37,717 nt of DNA. Origin: an uncultured Pseudomonadota bacterium (lineage in GTDB: Bacteria; Pseudomonadota; Gammaproteobacteria; Burkholderiales; CAIKXV01). The stretch spans positions 1 through 37,717 of the forward strand of contig CAIKXV010000161.1 in the NCBI GenBank assembly GCA_903831455.1, written 5' to 3'. Shown piece after piece: positions 7,665-16,172 of this stretch; within the stretch, counting starts at the first letter, position 1; each line of letters begins with the position of its first letter. A model generated the notes under the pieces. That model was not told where the DNA came from. It made no database searches and worked only from the letters and a program-made list of their open reading frames with translations. The position numbers and the translations under genes are program-made.

Positions 7665-7670
7665 TATCAT
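7665..7670 (+). promoter_or_regulatory. Possible -10 element of the third Bug gene
   Basis: TATCAT (five of six matches to TATAAT) stands out in very GC-rich sequence 53 bases before the ATG. No convincing -35 is found 17 bases upstream. Confidence 0.25.
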
Positions 7671-7723
7671 CCGCCCATTACGCGCCGGCTGTGCACAGGC
7701 GCGATATCCCCAGGAGACAGGAC

Positions 7724-8698
7724 ATGACCCTTCGCGCCCTTCCGGCCGCCGCCACCGCCCTGTGCGCCGGCGCTTCGTTCGCGCTCGCCGTGCCCGCCTC
7801 GGCGCAGACCTACCCCGCCAAGCCGCTGCGCATGGTGATTCCGTTCGCCCCCGGCGGCGGCAGCGACTTCATCGGCCGCATCGCGGCCCAGCAACTCACC
7901 GAATCGCTCGGCCAGACGGTGGTGGTCGAAAACCGCGGCGGTGCCGGCGGCTCGCTGGGCGTCGAGGTGGGCATGAAGGCGGCCCCCGACGGCTACACGC
8001 TCACGCTGATCGCGGCCAGCTATCCGGTCAACCCCAGCCTCTACAAGCTCAACTTCGATCCGGTCAAGGACATCCAGCCGGTGATCCAGCTGTCGATGGG
8101 CCCGTTCCTGGTCGCGGTGCACCCCTCGCTGCCGGTGAAGACGGTCAAGGACCTGATCGCGCTCGCGCGCAAGGCGCCCGGCGGACTCAACTACGCCACC
8201 AGCGGCCAGGGCAGCATCGTCCACCTCGCCACCGAGCACTTCAACAGCATGGCGGGGATCAAGATGACCCACATCCCCTACAAGGGCACCGGGCCCGCGC
8301 TGAGCGACACCATCGCCGGGCACACCACGGTGATCTTCGGCAGCATCGCCTCGACACTGCCGTTCGTGCGTGCCGGCAAGCTGCGCGGCATCGCGGTGAC
8401 CACCGCCAAGCGCATTCCGGCCGAGCCGAACATCCCGTCGATCGGCGAGACGGTGCCGGGCTACGACGTCACCAACTGGCACGGCATCATCGTGCCCAGG
8501 GGTACGCCCCGCACGGTGGTCGATCGACTCAATTCCGACCTGACCCGCGCGCTGCGCAACAAGGACATGGTCGATCGGCTCCAGGCCGACGGTGTCTCGC
8601 CCGCCGGCGGATCGCCCGAGGAGTTCGGCACGCGCATCGCGCGGGAGATCGAACTGTGGCGCAAGATCGTCGCGCAGGCGGGCGTCAAGGCCGAGTAG
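7724..8698 (+). CDS. Bug/TctC-family periplasmic solute-binding receptor (3 of 4)
   Basis: The ATG at 7724 follows CAGGAGACAG, giving a 324-residue protein, the usual Bug length. A clean signal peptide ends in AVPASAQ-TYPAKP. The canonical ligand region IPFAPGGGSDFIGR is intact, with ENRGGAGG, PDGYTLTL, IPYKGTGPAL and NIPSIGETV following. Of the four receptors here it is closest to the family consensus. Bug proteins deliver a bound organic acid to a TctA/TctB membrane pair or act as sensors. No membrane subunits are adjacent. A strong hairpin 15 bases after the stop suggests that it is transcribed alone or as the last gene. Confidence 0.93.
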   Translation: MTLRALPAAATALCAGASFALAVPASAQTYPAKPLRMVIPFAPGGGSDFIGRIAAQQLTESLGQTVVVENRGGAGGSLGVEVGMKAAPDGYTLTLIAASYPVNPSLYKLNFDPVKDIQPVIQLSMGPFLVAVHPSLPVKTVKDLIALARKAPGGLNYATSGQGSIVHLATEHFNSMAGIKMTHIPYKGTGPALSDTIAGHTTVIFGSIASTLPFVRAGKLRGIAVTTAKRIPAEPNIPSIGETVPGYDVTNWHGIIVPRGTPRTVVDRLNSDLTRALRNKDMVDRLQADGVSPAGGSPEEFGTRIAREIELWRKIVAQAGVKAE

Positions 8699-9024
8699 GC
8701 GTCCGCACGGCACCGACGGCGTTCGCTCCCCGGGAGCGCATGCCGTCGGCCACCCCGTTGCCTGCGTCCGGGCGAGCCGCCCGACCCTGAGCCGGCACCC
8801 GCGGGCGACTCCCGGCGCCGAGGCGACCGTGCCGGCTGCGCCCGCACCGTGTCCGCCGGCCGCGATGCATGCCGCGTACGGCGATGGCGGTCGGGTATCC
8901 CGTACCCCGCCGCGGCCATCGGCCGACGCCACGAGCGTGGACGTCGGCAGCCCCGACGCCTGCACCCGCCCACGCGGCGCGCGCGGGGTGGTGGATCCGC
9001 GGCGTCGTGCGGGGGGCGTGCGGC
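8699..9024. other. Intergenic region between convergent Bug and dadA-like genes
   Basis: These 326 bases separate two convergent genes. Apart from the long hairpin at 8713-8749 nothing recognisable was found, and there is no plausible small gene on either strand. Confidence 0.5.
8713..8749 (+). terminator. Long hairpin, likely terminator of the third Bug gene
   Basis: The left arm CCGACGGCGTTCGCTCCC (8713-8730) pairs with 8732-8749 over 18 positions with two mismatches. It lies 15 bases after the stop codon. As it sits between convergent genes it could act in both directions. No T-tract follows. Confidence 0.55.
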
Positions 9025-10284
9025 TCAGTTCAACCCGAGGAACGCGAAGTCGACCTCGGGGCGACGGCCGGCGACGAGGTCGGCCAGCGCGCGTCCCGAG
9101 CCGCAGGCATGGGTCCAGCCCAGCGTGCCATGCCCGGTATTCAGGTACAGGTTGCGCAGCGCCGAGCGGCCGATCAGCGGCACGTTGGACGGCGTGGCCG
9201 GGCGCAGGCCTGCCCAGAACCGCGCAGCCTCGCGGTCTCCGGCGCGGGGGAAGAGCTCGAACAGCCGCTCGAGGATCATCCGGCAGCGCCGTTCGTTGAG
9301 GCCGGTGTCGTAGCCGGCCAGTTCGGCCGTGCCCGCGCAGCGCAAGCGGTGCCCCAGCCGCGAGATCACGATCTTGTACTCGTCGTCGGTCAGGCTGACC
9401 GTCGGGGCGACATCGCCCTCGCGCACCGGCAGCGTCACCGAGTAGCCCTTGGCCGGATAGACCGGGATGCGCAGGCCGATGCGGTCGAGCACGGGCGCGC
9501 TGTAGCTGCCCAGGGCGACCACGTAGGCGTCGGCGCGAAGCGGGTGGGGGCGCTGGTCGGGGTCGACGAGCTCGACCCCCGCGAGCCGGTCGCCCTCGCG
9601 CAGCAGGGCGTGGATCCGGTGCCCGAGCAGGAAGCGCACGCCGCGGGCTTCGGCGAGTGCGGCCAGCTCGCGCGTGAAGCGGTGCGCATCCCCCGACTCG
9701 TCGCTGGACGTGTAACTGCCGCCGACGATCCGCGACCGGGCTTCGGCGAGCGCGGGTTCCACGCGGACGCACGCATCGGCGTCGATCAGGTCGAGATCGC
9801 AGCCGTGCTCGCGCATCACGCGCGCGGGGCCCTCGGCGGCCGCGAACTCGCGCGCATCGGTGTACACGTGCAGGATGCCCTTCTGCAGATGATCGTAGGC
9901 GAGCCCGGTCTGGGCGCGCAGCGACTGCAGCGTCTGCCGGCTGTAGAGGCCCAGGCGCACCAGCTGGCCGATGTTGCGACGGGTGCGCGAGGGCAGGCAC
10001 TCGCGCAGGAAGCCTGCGCACCAGCGCCACAGCGCGGGATCTCGACGCACGCGCAACAGCAGCGGCGCTTCCTCGCGCCCCAGCCAGGACAGCACCTTGA
10101 GCGGTGCGCTCGGGTGGGCCCAGGGCTCGGCATGGCTCACGGAGATCTGGCCGCCGTTGGCGAAGCTCGTCTCGTTGCCGGGTACCGGCTGGCGGTCGAC
10201 CACGGTGACCTCATGGCCGTCGGCGCGCAGGAACCACGCGGCGGCCGTGCCGACCACGCCGGCGCCCAGCACCAGGATATGCAT
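9025..10284 (-). CDS. dadA: D-amino acid dehydrogenase, small-subunit (DadA) family flavoprotein
   Basis: The 419-residue protein begins MHILVLGAGVVGTAAAWFL, a dinucleotide-binding GxGxxG (7-12) for FAD. Further DadA landmarks follow: RQPVPGNETSFANGGQISV, the PYPAKGYS-type segment (VYPAKGYSVTLP), and the C-terminal GLRPATPSNVPLIG with LNTGHGTLGWTHACGSG. DadA oxidises D-amino acids, classically D-alanine, to 2-oxo acids and ammonia at the inner face of the membrane, passing electrons to the quinone pool. The usual partner dadX (alanine racemase) is not here. It follows the sulfatase gene by 64 bases on the same strand and may share its transcript. The substrate could be another D-amino acid; several DadA paralogues are common in Burkholderiales. 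Confidence 0.88.
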   Translation of the reverse strand: MHILVLGAGVVGTAAAWFLRADGHEVTVVDRQPVPGNETSFANGGQISVSHAEPWAHPSAPLKVLSWLGREEAPLLLRVRRDPALWRWCAGFLRECLPSRTRRNIGQLVRLGLYSRQTLQSLRAQTGLAYDHLQKGILHVYTDAREFAAAEGPARVMREHGCDLDLIDADACVRVEPALAEARSRIVGGSYTSSDESGDAHRFTRELAALAEARGVRFLLGHRIHALLREGDRLAGVELVDPDQRPHPLRADAYVVALGSYSAPVLDRIGLRIPVYPAKGYSVTLPVREGDVAPTVSLTDDEYKIVISRLGHRLRCAGTAELAGYDTGLNERRCRMILERLFELFPRAGDREAARFWAGLRPATPSNVPLIGRSALRNLYLNTGHGTLGWTHACGSGRALADLVAGRRPEVDFAFLGLN

Positions 10285-10348
10285 GCGAACTCCCGTCGAG
10301 AGGGGGCGTGACCGGCGCCCGCCGTGGCGCGCCCCGCCCGCGGACGGG

Positions 10349-11884
10349 TCAGGCCATCCCGATCGGCTCGGGCAGCGGGTCGCGAATCTCCCCGGGGCGT
10401 GCCCGCATCATCTGCTCGAGTTCGTCGCGCAGGCCGCGGTAGCCCGGGTCGTCGAACCGATTGTGCATCTCGCCCGGGTCGTTGCGCAGATCGTAGAGTT
10501 CGCCCGCCCCCGAGCCGAGTTCGAACGTGCACTTGGCATCCCGCGTGCGCACCGTGCGCAGCGCCAGCGCGACCCCGCAGCGCGAGGCGTGGACGTGCCA
10601 CTCGCTGTAGGCGACCGGCCGCGATTGCGGCTCGCCTGCGAGCAGCGGCAGCAGGCTGCGCGACTGGGCTCCTTCCGCAAGCTTCGCGCCGCCGGCCTCG
10701 CAGAAGGTGGCGGCGAGGTCCAGGGTGGAGACCGGGTCGCGCACGACCTCGCCCGCCCGCACGCCCGGACCGCGCGCGATGAGGCCGATGCGCAGCAGGT
10801 CCTCGTAGGGAATCGGGTGCTTGAGGTAGAGCCCGTGGTTGCCGAGCAGATCGCCGTGGTCGGTGCTGTAGACGACCAGCGTGTTGTCGGCCAGTCCCAT
10901 CGCGTCCAGCGACTCGAGCATGCGCCCCACGCTGTGGTCCACGAGCGAGATCATCGCGTAGTAGTTCGCGGCCATCTCGGCCAGTTGCGCGTCGGTCTGG
11001 TCCGGGCAGCGCGACCCCTGGGTGCGGAAGCGCAGCATCACCGGATCGCTGAGGTCCGGCTGGCCCTCCAGCACCGCGCGGTGCCACCAGGGGCGTCGGT
11101 CGAGGTCCTTCACGCGGTGCTCCGGGAGCCGCAGCGCGCGCGGGTCGTACAGGCGCGACCACGGCTCGGGTGCGTCGAACGGATGGTGGGGGTCGCCGAA
11201 GGAGGCCCACACGCAGAACGGCTTCGAGCGGTCGCGCTGCGCCAGCCACTCGATGGTGCGGTCCGCCACCCAGGTCGAGCCGTGCCAGGCGACCGGCAGC
11301 GCCGAGTTCCAGGTCTGGGCGGCGCCATTGCCCGGCCGGGTTTCCGACGCCCAAAGCTCGCGCGCCTCGCCCGCCCGCCCGCGGCTGTCGAACCAGCGCT
11401 CGTAGTGGCCCACGATCGGCCGCTGCGGCGGTCGGTCCCGGTGCATGTGGCCGAGCACGGTGAGCTGGGCGTGCCGGAAGCCCATGTACGGCCCCTGCCA
11501 GCCGCGCTCGTAGAGCTCGCCGTTGAAGCGATCCTCCGGCGTGCCGGTGGGTGCGAAGGTGGCCTTGGTCGCGAAGTGCGCCTTGCCGACGAACGCGGTC
11601 GCGTAGCCGGCGCGGCCGAGCGCGCCCGCGAAGCCGCCGTCGCCGATGGCCGGATCGAGATCGACCCCGTTGTCCCACACGCCATGGGTGAGGGGCAGCA
11701 TGCCGGTGAGGATCGAGGCCCTCGAAGGCTGGCAGACCAGGTTCGGCGTGATCGCCGCGCCGAAGCGGGTGCCGCTGGCCGCGAGGCGATCGAGGTGGGG
11801 CGTGAGCACCTGCGGGTTTTCGAACCCGTAGGCGTCGCCGCGCTGCTGGTCGGAGGTGATGAACAGGATGTTGGGTCGCGTCAT
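10349..11884 (-). CDS. Sulfatase family hydrolase (formylglycine-type)
   Basis: The product is 511 residues, starting MTRPNILFITSDQQRGD, whose aspartate pair supplies calcium ligands in the family. C51-Q-P-S-R fits the C-x-P-S-R motif, in which the cysteine is converted to formylglycine. Other family pieces are HGVWDNG, YSTDHGD (metal site) and SEWHV. Substrates of relatives include sulfate esters, phosphonates and choline sulfate; this one's substrate cannot be named. No signal peptide is present, so it is probably cytoplasmic. No formylglycine-generating enzyme gene or AtsB-type anaerobic maturase lies in the window. It follows the fourth Bug receptor gene by 91 bases on the same strand, so the receptor may bring in its substrate or product. 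Confidence 0.9.
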   Translation of the reverse strand: MTRPNILFITSDQQRGDAYGFENPQVLTPHLDRLAASGTRFGAAITPNLVCQPSRASILTGMLPLTHGVWDNGVDLDPAIGDGGFAGALGRAGYATAFVGKAHFATKATFAPTGTPEDRFNGELYERGWQGPYMGFRHAQLTVLGHMHRDRPPQRPIVGHYERWFDSRGRAGEARELWASETRPGNGAAQTWNSALPVAWHGSTWVADRTIEWLAQRDRSKPFCVWASFGDPHHPFDAPEPWSRLYDPRALRLPEHRVKDLDRRPWWHRAVLEGQPDLSDPVMLRFRTQGSRCPDQTDAQLAEMAANYYAMISLVDHSVGRMLESLDAMGLADNTLVVYSTDHGDLLGNHGLYLKHPIPYEDLLRIGLIARGPGVRAGEVVRDPVSTLDLAATFCEAGGAKLAEGAQSRSLLPLLAGEPQSRPVAYSEWHVHASRCGVALALRTVRTRDAKCTFELGSGAGELYDLRNDPGEMHNRFDDPGYRGLRDELEQMMRARPGEIRDPLPEPIGMA

Positions 11885-11975
11885 GGTGAGGCCTGGAGTC
11901 CGGGCGCGCGAGGGGATCGGGCGCGGGGTGGAGGATCGGGAGATCGGTGCGTCGGGCGGGCGCTGCGGCAGCGGA

Positions 11976-13037
11976 TCAGCGCTTGGGCGCCAGCACCGAA
12001 TAGATGTCGCGGAACTGCCGGGCCTGCTCGGCGACGTAGCGCCGCGCGGGCTCCCCGGTGAGGAAGTTCGGCGTCCAGAAGTTGCGCGCGAGGTCGCGCT
12101 GCCACTCCTCGCTGCCGGTGACGGTCGCGAGGGCCTCCTCCCAGAACAGCACCTGCTCGCGCGGCATCGAGGGCGGCCCGATCACGCTGCGCCAGTTGGT
12201 GTACACCCCGTCGATGTCCTGCTCGCGCAGCGTCGGCACGCCGGCCATCAGGCCGGGCAGGCGTTGCCCGGCGGTCACGGCCAGCAGGCGCACGCGACCG
12301 GACTGCAGGTGCGGCGGGAAGTTGGCAACGGTGCCCACCGCGATGTCGAGGTCACCCGCGAGCACGGCCAGGATGGCTTCGCCGGCTGCCTTGTAGACCA
12401 CGAACCGCGCGGCGGCTGCGTCCAGCCCTGCAGAGCGCAGTGCCACCACGCCGCCGGTGTGTGCGCCCGCGCCCAGGGACGGCGCGACTCCGATCGACAG
12501 CGCGCCGGGATCGCGGCGCAGCCGCGCGACCACCTCGCGCATCGATTTCAGCGGAGAGTCGGCGCGCACCGCGAGCGCCATGTAGTCGTCGAAGAGGATG
12601 GCCAGCGTGGTCACGTCGGCGTGGTCGATCGGGTGCAGTCCGGTGACCGGGTTGGAGACCAGGTTCGGTCCGCCCATCGCGATCGTCGGCACGCTGCGGG
12701 CGCGTTCGATCATCTGCGCCCAGGCAATGCCCTGTCCCGCGCCCGGCCGATTGACGACCAGCGTCGGATGCCCGGTGAGGCGCCGCTCGTCGAGCGTGCG
12801 CTGGATCACGCGTGCCGTGAGATCGATGCTGCCGCCCGGCGCGGCGCCGACGAACAGCTCGACCGGTCGCGGGGGGCGCCACGCCGCCTGCGCGCGCGCG
12901 ATCGGCGCGAGCAGGCTGGAGCCGAGCGCCGCGGGCAGCAGCGCGCTCAGGCCTCGCCGCTGCCGTTGGTATCGATGTGCCCGGGCATCGTCGGCATGGA
13001 CGGGATCGGCTGCGCAGGCGCGAGGCTCGGGCTGCAT
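11976..13037 (-). CDS. Bug/TctC-family periplasmic solute-binding receptor (4 of 4)
   Basis: This receptor, about 353 residues, is more diverged but keeps RPVELFVGAAPGGSIDLTARV, NRPGAGQGIAWAQM, FVVYKAAGEAILAVL and GVPTLREQDI. The N-terminus is long and basic (about 30 residues with two arginine pairs) before a hydrophobic segment ending in PIARAQA, probably the signal peptidase site; RQRRGLS is weakly reminiscent of a twin-arginine signal but is not a clear match. Start may be ATG 13037 or the GTG directly before it (13040); GGAGGAG precedes both. It is followed by the sulfatase and DadA-like genes on the same strand, which may form an operon for one substrate class. The ligand is unknown. 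Confidence 0.83.
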   Translation of the reverse strand: MQPEPRACAADPVHADDARAHRYQRQRRGLSALLPAALGSSLLAPIARAQAAWRPPRPVELFVGAAPGGSIDLTARVIQRTLDERRLTGHPTLVVNRPGAGQGIAWAQMIERARSVPTIAMGGPNLVSNPVTGLHPIDHADVTTLAILFDDYMALAVRADSPLKSMREVVARLRRDPGALSIGVAPSLGAGAHTGGVVALRSAGLDAAAARFVVYKAAGEAILAVLAGDLDIAVGTVANFPPHLQSGRVRLLAVTAGQRLPGLMAGVPTLREQDIDGVYTNWRSVIGPPSMPREQVLFWEEALATVTGSEEWQRDLARNFWTPNFLTGEPARRYVAEQARQFRDIYSVLAPKR

Positions 13038-13153
13038 CACGACTCTCCTCCGCGCGGTCGGCGGGGTGCTCGTCCGCCCCCGTCTCTGACCCGCGACACG
13101 CGCACCCTACCAGATCGGGCGCGCCTCACCCAGAGGCGCGGCTGGCGCTGCGC

Positions 13154-14368
13154 TCACGCGCGCGCGACTCGAGCGGACACGAGGACGCCGGCGAGTCCCA
13201 GGGCCGCCACCGCCGCGAGCGAGCCGAACATCAGCGGGTAGCTGCCGGTGGCCTGGTAGCCCAGCGCGAAGAGGGCCGGCCCGACCAGCACGCCCGCGTA
13301 AGCGGCCGAGGAAGTCCCCGCGGTCACGGTCGCGATCTGGCTGCGCGGGGCGATGCGCGTGGTCTCGGCGTGATAGACGCCATTCCACCCGAACGAGGTC
13401 ATGCCCAGCAGCGCGACCAGCCCGTAGACCAGCGCGGGCGGCCAGCTCGCCTCGAGCCAGAACAGCGCGCTGCAGCCCACCACCGTCACCGCGGCCAGCG
13501 CAGCGAGCACCGGGGGCCCGGAGGTGCGATCGGCGATGATGCCCCAGACCGGACGCGACAGGCCGCCGGCCGCCTGGTAGAGCGCGACCATCGCACCGGC
13601 GGCCACCAGCGAGTAGCCCGCCACGAGATACAGGTACGAGACCAGGAAGGTCATCACGCAGCGCTGGATCAGCGCGAAGCAGAACCCGCCGCTCGCCAGC
13701 CAGCGCAACGCGGGTTCTCGCCAGACCACGCCCAGTCCCCCGCTGCGGGTGCCGAAGAGCGCTGCACCACGTTCGCGCTGCGAGTCCCACAGCGGATGCG
13801 TCCACTGCATCGCGACGAGCACGGCCAGCGCCACGCCGATGGCCGGCAGCACCGACCACTGCCAGCCCCAGGCCACGGCGATCGCCGGCGCGGTGAGCCC
13901 CACCAGCACGCCCCCCAGGGGCACGCCGCTCTGCTTGATCGAGAACACCAGGTTGCGGTGCTGCTGCGGGGTGAAGCGCACGATGACCTGCGCGGCTCCC
14001 GGATTGATCAGCCCGAGCGCGGAGCCGCAGAGCAGCGTGGCGGCGAGCATGGCGGGGAGGTTGGGCAGGGTGGCCAGCGCCATGCCGACGATGCACAGCA
14101 GGGAGGCGAACTGGGCGGTGCGTGCCGGGCCCAGCCGGCGTGACAGCCCCCCGGCGAAGGTGGCACTGGCCACCGCCATGCCGAACAGCAGGCTCACCTG
14201 CAAGCCCACCCACGAGGCATCGATGCCCAGCGTCTGGGCGATCTTGGGTGCGACCACCGGCAGGGTGACGTTCGCGCAGGCCGTGACCGACTGCACGACC
14301 GTGACCAGGACCACCACCAGGATCGGGTCGGCGCGGAGATCCCCGCCGGCGGGCTCGTTGGCGTTCAC
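13154..14368 (-). CDS. MFS transporter (paralogue of the gene at 14922-16172)
   Basis: The 404-residue protein has about twelve hydrophobic segments and the MFS loop features SRRLGPARTAQF (after segment two) and FSIKQSGVPLGG (central part of the N-terminal half). It aligns by eye along its length with the MFS protein two genes upstream, sharing GVDAS/GIDAS..VGLQ.SL, FS.KQ.GVPLGG and a late GWNGVYH/GWNGVFH. MFS proteins are single-component inner-membrane carriers; substrate unknown. Translation probably starts at GTG 14368, whose bases overlap the greB stop (GTGA), so it should be translationally coupled to greB. The longer frame upstream of the GTG reads through greB in another frame and is not coding. 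Confidence 0.88.
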   Translation of the reverse strand: MNANEPAGGDLRADPILVVVLVTVVQSVTACANVTLPVVAPKIAQTLGIDASWVGLQVSLLFGMAVASATFAGGLSRRLGPARTAQFASLLCIVGMALATLPNLPAMLAATLLCGSALGLINPGAAQVIVRFTPQQHRNLVFSIKQSGVPLGGVLVGLTAPAIAVAWGWQWSVLPAIGVALAVLVAMQWTHPLWDSQRERGAALFGTRSGGLGVVWREPALRWLASGGFCFALIQRCVMTFLVSYLYLVAGYSLVAAGAMVALYQAAGGLSRPVWGIIADRTSGPPVLAALAAVTVVGCSALFWLEASWPPALVYGLVALLGMTSFGWNGVYHAETTRIAPRSQIATVTAGTSSAAYAGVLVGPALFALGYQATGSYPLMFGSLAAVAALGLAGVLVSARVARA

Positions 14369-14925
14369 GGCAGCGGCAGGTATTCGATGCGCAGCACCTC
14401 GATCGACTCGGTGCCGGCCGGGGTTCGCAGCGTCAGCGTGTCGCCCTCGCGGGAGCGGGCGAGGGTGCGTGCCATGGGTGATATCCACGAGATGCGTCCC
14501 AGCGCGGGATCGATCTCGTCGACGCCCACGATCGACAGCCGCTGCTCGTTGCCATCGGCGCGCGCGAGGGTGACCGTGGCGCCGAAGAACACCTGGTCGG
14601 TGGCTTCGCGGGCCGCCGGGTCCACGACCTCGGCCAGGTCGAGCCGACGCGTGAGAAAACGGATGCGCCGATCGATCTCGCGAAGGCGGCGCTTGCCATA
14701 GATGTAGTCCGCGTTTTCCGAGCGGTCGCCGTTCGAGGCGGCCCATGACACCGCCCGCACCACGTCCGGTCGCTCGCGGTCGAGCAGATGCTTGAGCTCG
14801 GTCTTCATCCGCAGGTAGCCGCCCGGCGTCATGTAGTTGCGGCTGCCGGCGGGAAGCGGCGAGAGGGCCTGCGCGCCGTCCTCGTCGTCGCTGTCGTCGG
14901 ATTCGCGGGTGAAGGCCTTGCTCAT
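14365..14925 (-). CDS. greB: Transcription elongation factor GreB
   Basis: The product is 186 residues. It begins with an acidic leader (MSKAFTRESDDSDDEDG) typical of beta/gammaproteobacterial GreB. The N-terminal coiled coil follows (about 33-100) with the conserved tip SNGDRSENADY near residues 64-73, whose acidic residues reach into the RNA polymerase secondary channel. The C-terminal FKBP-like domain comes last (GATVTLAR, ISWISPMARTL, EVLRIEYLP). GreB rescues backtracked polymerase by stimulating transcript cleavage. Both ends overlap neighbours by four bases (ATGA with the MFS gene before it, GTGA with the MFS gene after it), an unusual setting for a housekeeping factor. The Shine-Dalgarno sequence is poor, in keeping with translational coupling. 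Confidence 0.95.
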   Translation of the reverse strand: MSKAFTRESDDSDDEDGAQALSPLPAGSRNYMTPGGYLRMKTELKHLLDRERPDVVRAVSWAASNGDRSENADYIYGKRRLREIDRRIRFLTRRLDLAEVVDPAAREATDQVFFGATVTLARADGNEQRLSIVGVDEIDPALGRISWISPMARTLARSREGDTLTLRTPAGTESIEVLRIEYLPLP

Positions 14926-16172
14926 CGGGGGGCGCGGGGCATCGGATGCCGTGGCGAAGGACCGCGCGTGCGCGCGACGAGCTGCGCGCGTCGCGCGAAG
15001 GCCAGCCCTGCCAGCGGCGCCACGGCAAGCACGGCGAAGGTCGAAGTGTAGCTGCCCAGCGCGGCGTAGAGCGCGGCGAACAGCGACGGTCCGGCCAGCG
15101 CGGTGAGAAAGAGGAAGAAGCCCGCGCCGCTGGACACCATCCCGACGCTGCCGTGGGGCGAGAGCCGCGCGAGCTGTCCGTGGAAGACGCCGTTCCATCC
15201 GATGCCGATGAAGCCGAAGACCAGGAACAGCGCGGCGACCGCGCTCGGCGGCCAGTGCGCGCCGACCGTGCCCGTCAGCAGGCACATCAGCGTCATCAGC
15301 GCCCCGGCCACCCAGAGGATCGTCAGGCTGTCGCGCATCCGGTCGGCGGCGAAACCCAGCATCACGCGCCCGGCGGCTCCGCCGAACTGCGCCATGCCCG
15401 ACACCACGCCGGCCACCACCAGCGCGTAGCCCGCATCCTTGACCAGCAGGTTGACGGTGAAGGCGGTGAGCGCCACGTGCATCACGTTGAACAGCGCCCC
15501 TGCGATCACGAGGCTGCGCACCGCCGGGTCGGCCCAGGCGATCGGAATGCCGCCCAGGGGCTGGCCCAGCCACGGCGCATCGGGTACGCGGTCGTCGTCC
15601 CAGCGCTCGCGGCGCGGCTGCAGCGCGACGAGGAGCGCGAGGCAGACCGCCGCGTAGAACAGCAGCGCCCATGGCCAGCCCGCGGTCACGGCGATCGCGG
15701 GCCCCGCGAGCGAGGCGGCCATGCCGCCAAGCGGCACGCCCGCCTGCTTGAGGGAGAACACGACGTTCTGGCGGGTCATCGGCACGAAGCGTGCGAGCCA
15801 GTGCGCGGTGGCCGGCGTGGTGATGCCCAGTCCCAGCCCGATGGCGACCGATCCCGCGGCCACCGTCCACAGCGTGCCGGTGGCCGCCGCGCACAGTCCG
15901 GCCGCGTTGAGGCCCAGCGCGACCTGCACGGTGCGCGTGGCGCCCAGCCGCCTGATCAACGTGCCCGTGGCGAAGGTGGCCGCGAGTGCGCTGCCGTAGA
16001 CGAGGCTCGCCTGGAGGCCGATCAGCGAGGCATCGACGCCGAGCGTGCGGGCGATCGCGGGCGCGAGTGCCGGCAGGGCAGCGGTGCAGACCGCGAGCAT
16101 GCCCTGGACCGCCGAGGCGAGCGCGATGACCGCGGCGACGCGGTCCTGGGGGTGGCGGTTGGGTGAAGTCAC
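14922..16172 (-). CDS. MFS transporter (first gene of the MFS-greB-MFS unit)
   Basis: The protein, 416 residues from GTG 16172, shows about twelve hydrophobic segments. The MFS signature loop is TLIRRLGATRTVQV, with FSLKQAGVPLGG later and GWNGVFHGQL in the C-terminal half. It resembles its downstream paralogue at 13154-14368 throughout. GTG 16172 places about 15 residues before the first membrane segment, normal for MFS; an ATG at 16241 would add 23 residues without a ribosome-binding site. A GAGG about eleven bases before the GTG is weak support. Its stop codon overlaps the greB start (ATGA). It faces the response-regulator gene divergently across 521 bases. Substrate unknown; organic-acid uptake is a guess from gene surroundings. 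Confidence 0.87.
   Translation of the reverse strand: MTSPNRHPQDRVAAVIALASAVQGMLAVCTAALPALAPAIARTLGVDASLIGLQASLVYGSALAATFATGTLIRRLGATRTVQVALGLNAAGLCAAATGTLWTVAAGSVAIGLGLGITTPATAHWLARFVPMTRQNVVFSLKQAGVPLGGMAASLAGPAIAVTAGWPWALLFYAAVCLALLVALQPRRERWDDDRVPDAPWLGQPLGGIPIAWADPAVRSLVIAGALFNVMHVALTAFTVNLLVKDAGYALVVAGVVSGMAQFGGAAGRVMLGFAADRMRDSLTILWVAGALMTLMCLLTGTVGAHWPPSAVAALFLVFGFIGIGWNGVFHGQLARLSPHGSVGMVSSGAGFFLFLTALAGPSLFAALYAALGSYTSTFAVLAVAPLAGLAFARRAQLVARTRGPSPRHPMPRAPR

Larger units (their letters stand above)
7335..7723. other. Intergenic region without a gene between SDR and third Bug gene
   Basis: No coding frame with believable composition was found in these 389 bases. They contain a strong inverted repeat (7431-7462) that could end the SDR transcript and a possible -10 hexamer (7665-7670) for the next gene. 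Confidence 0.5.
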
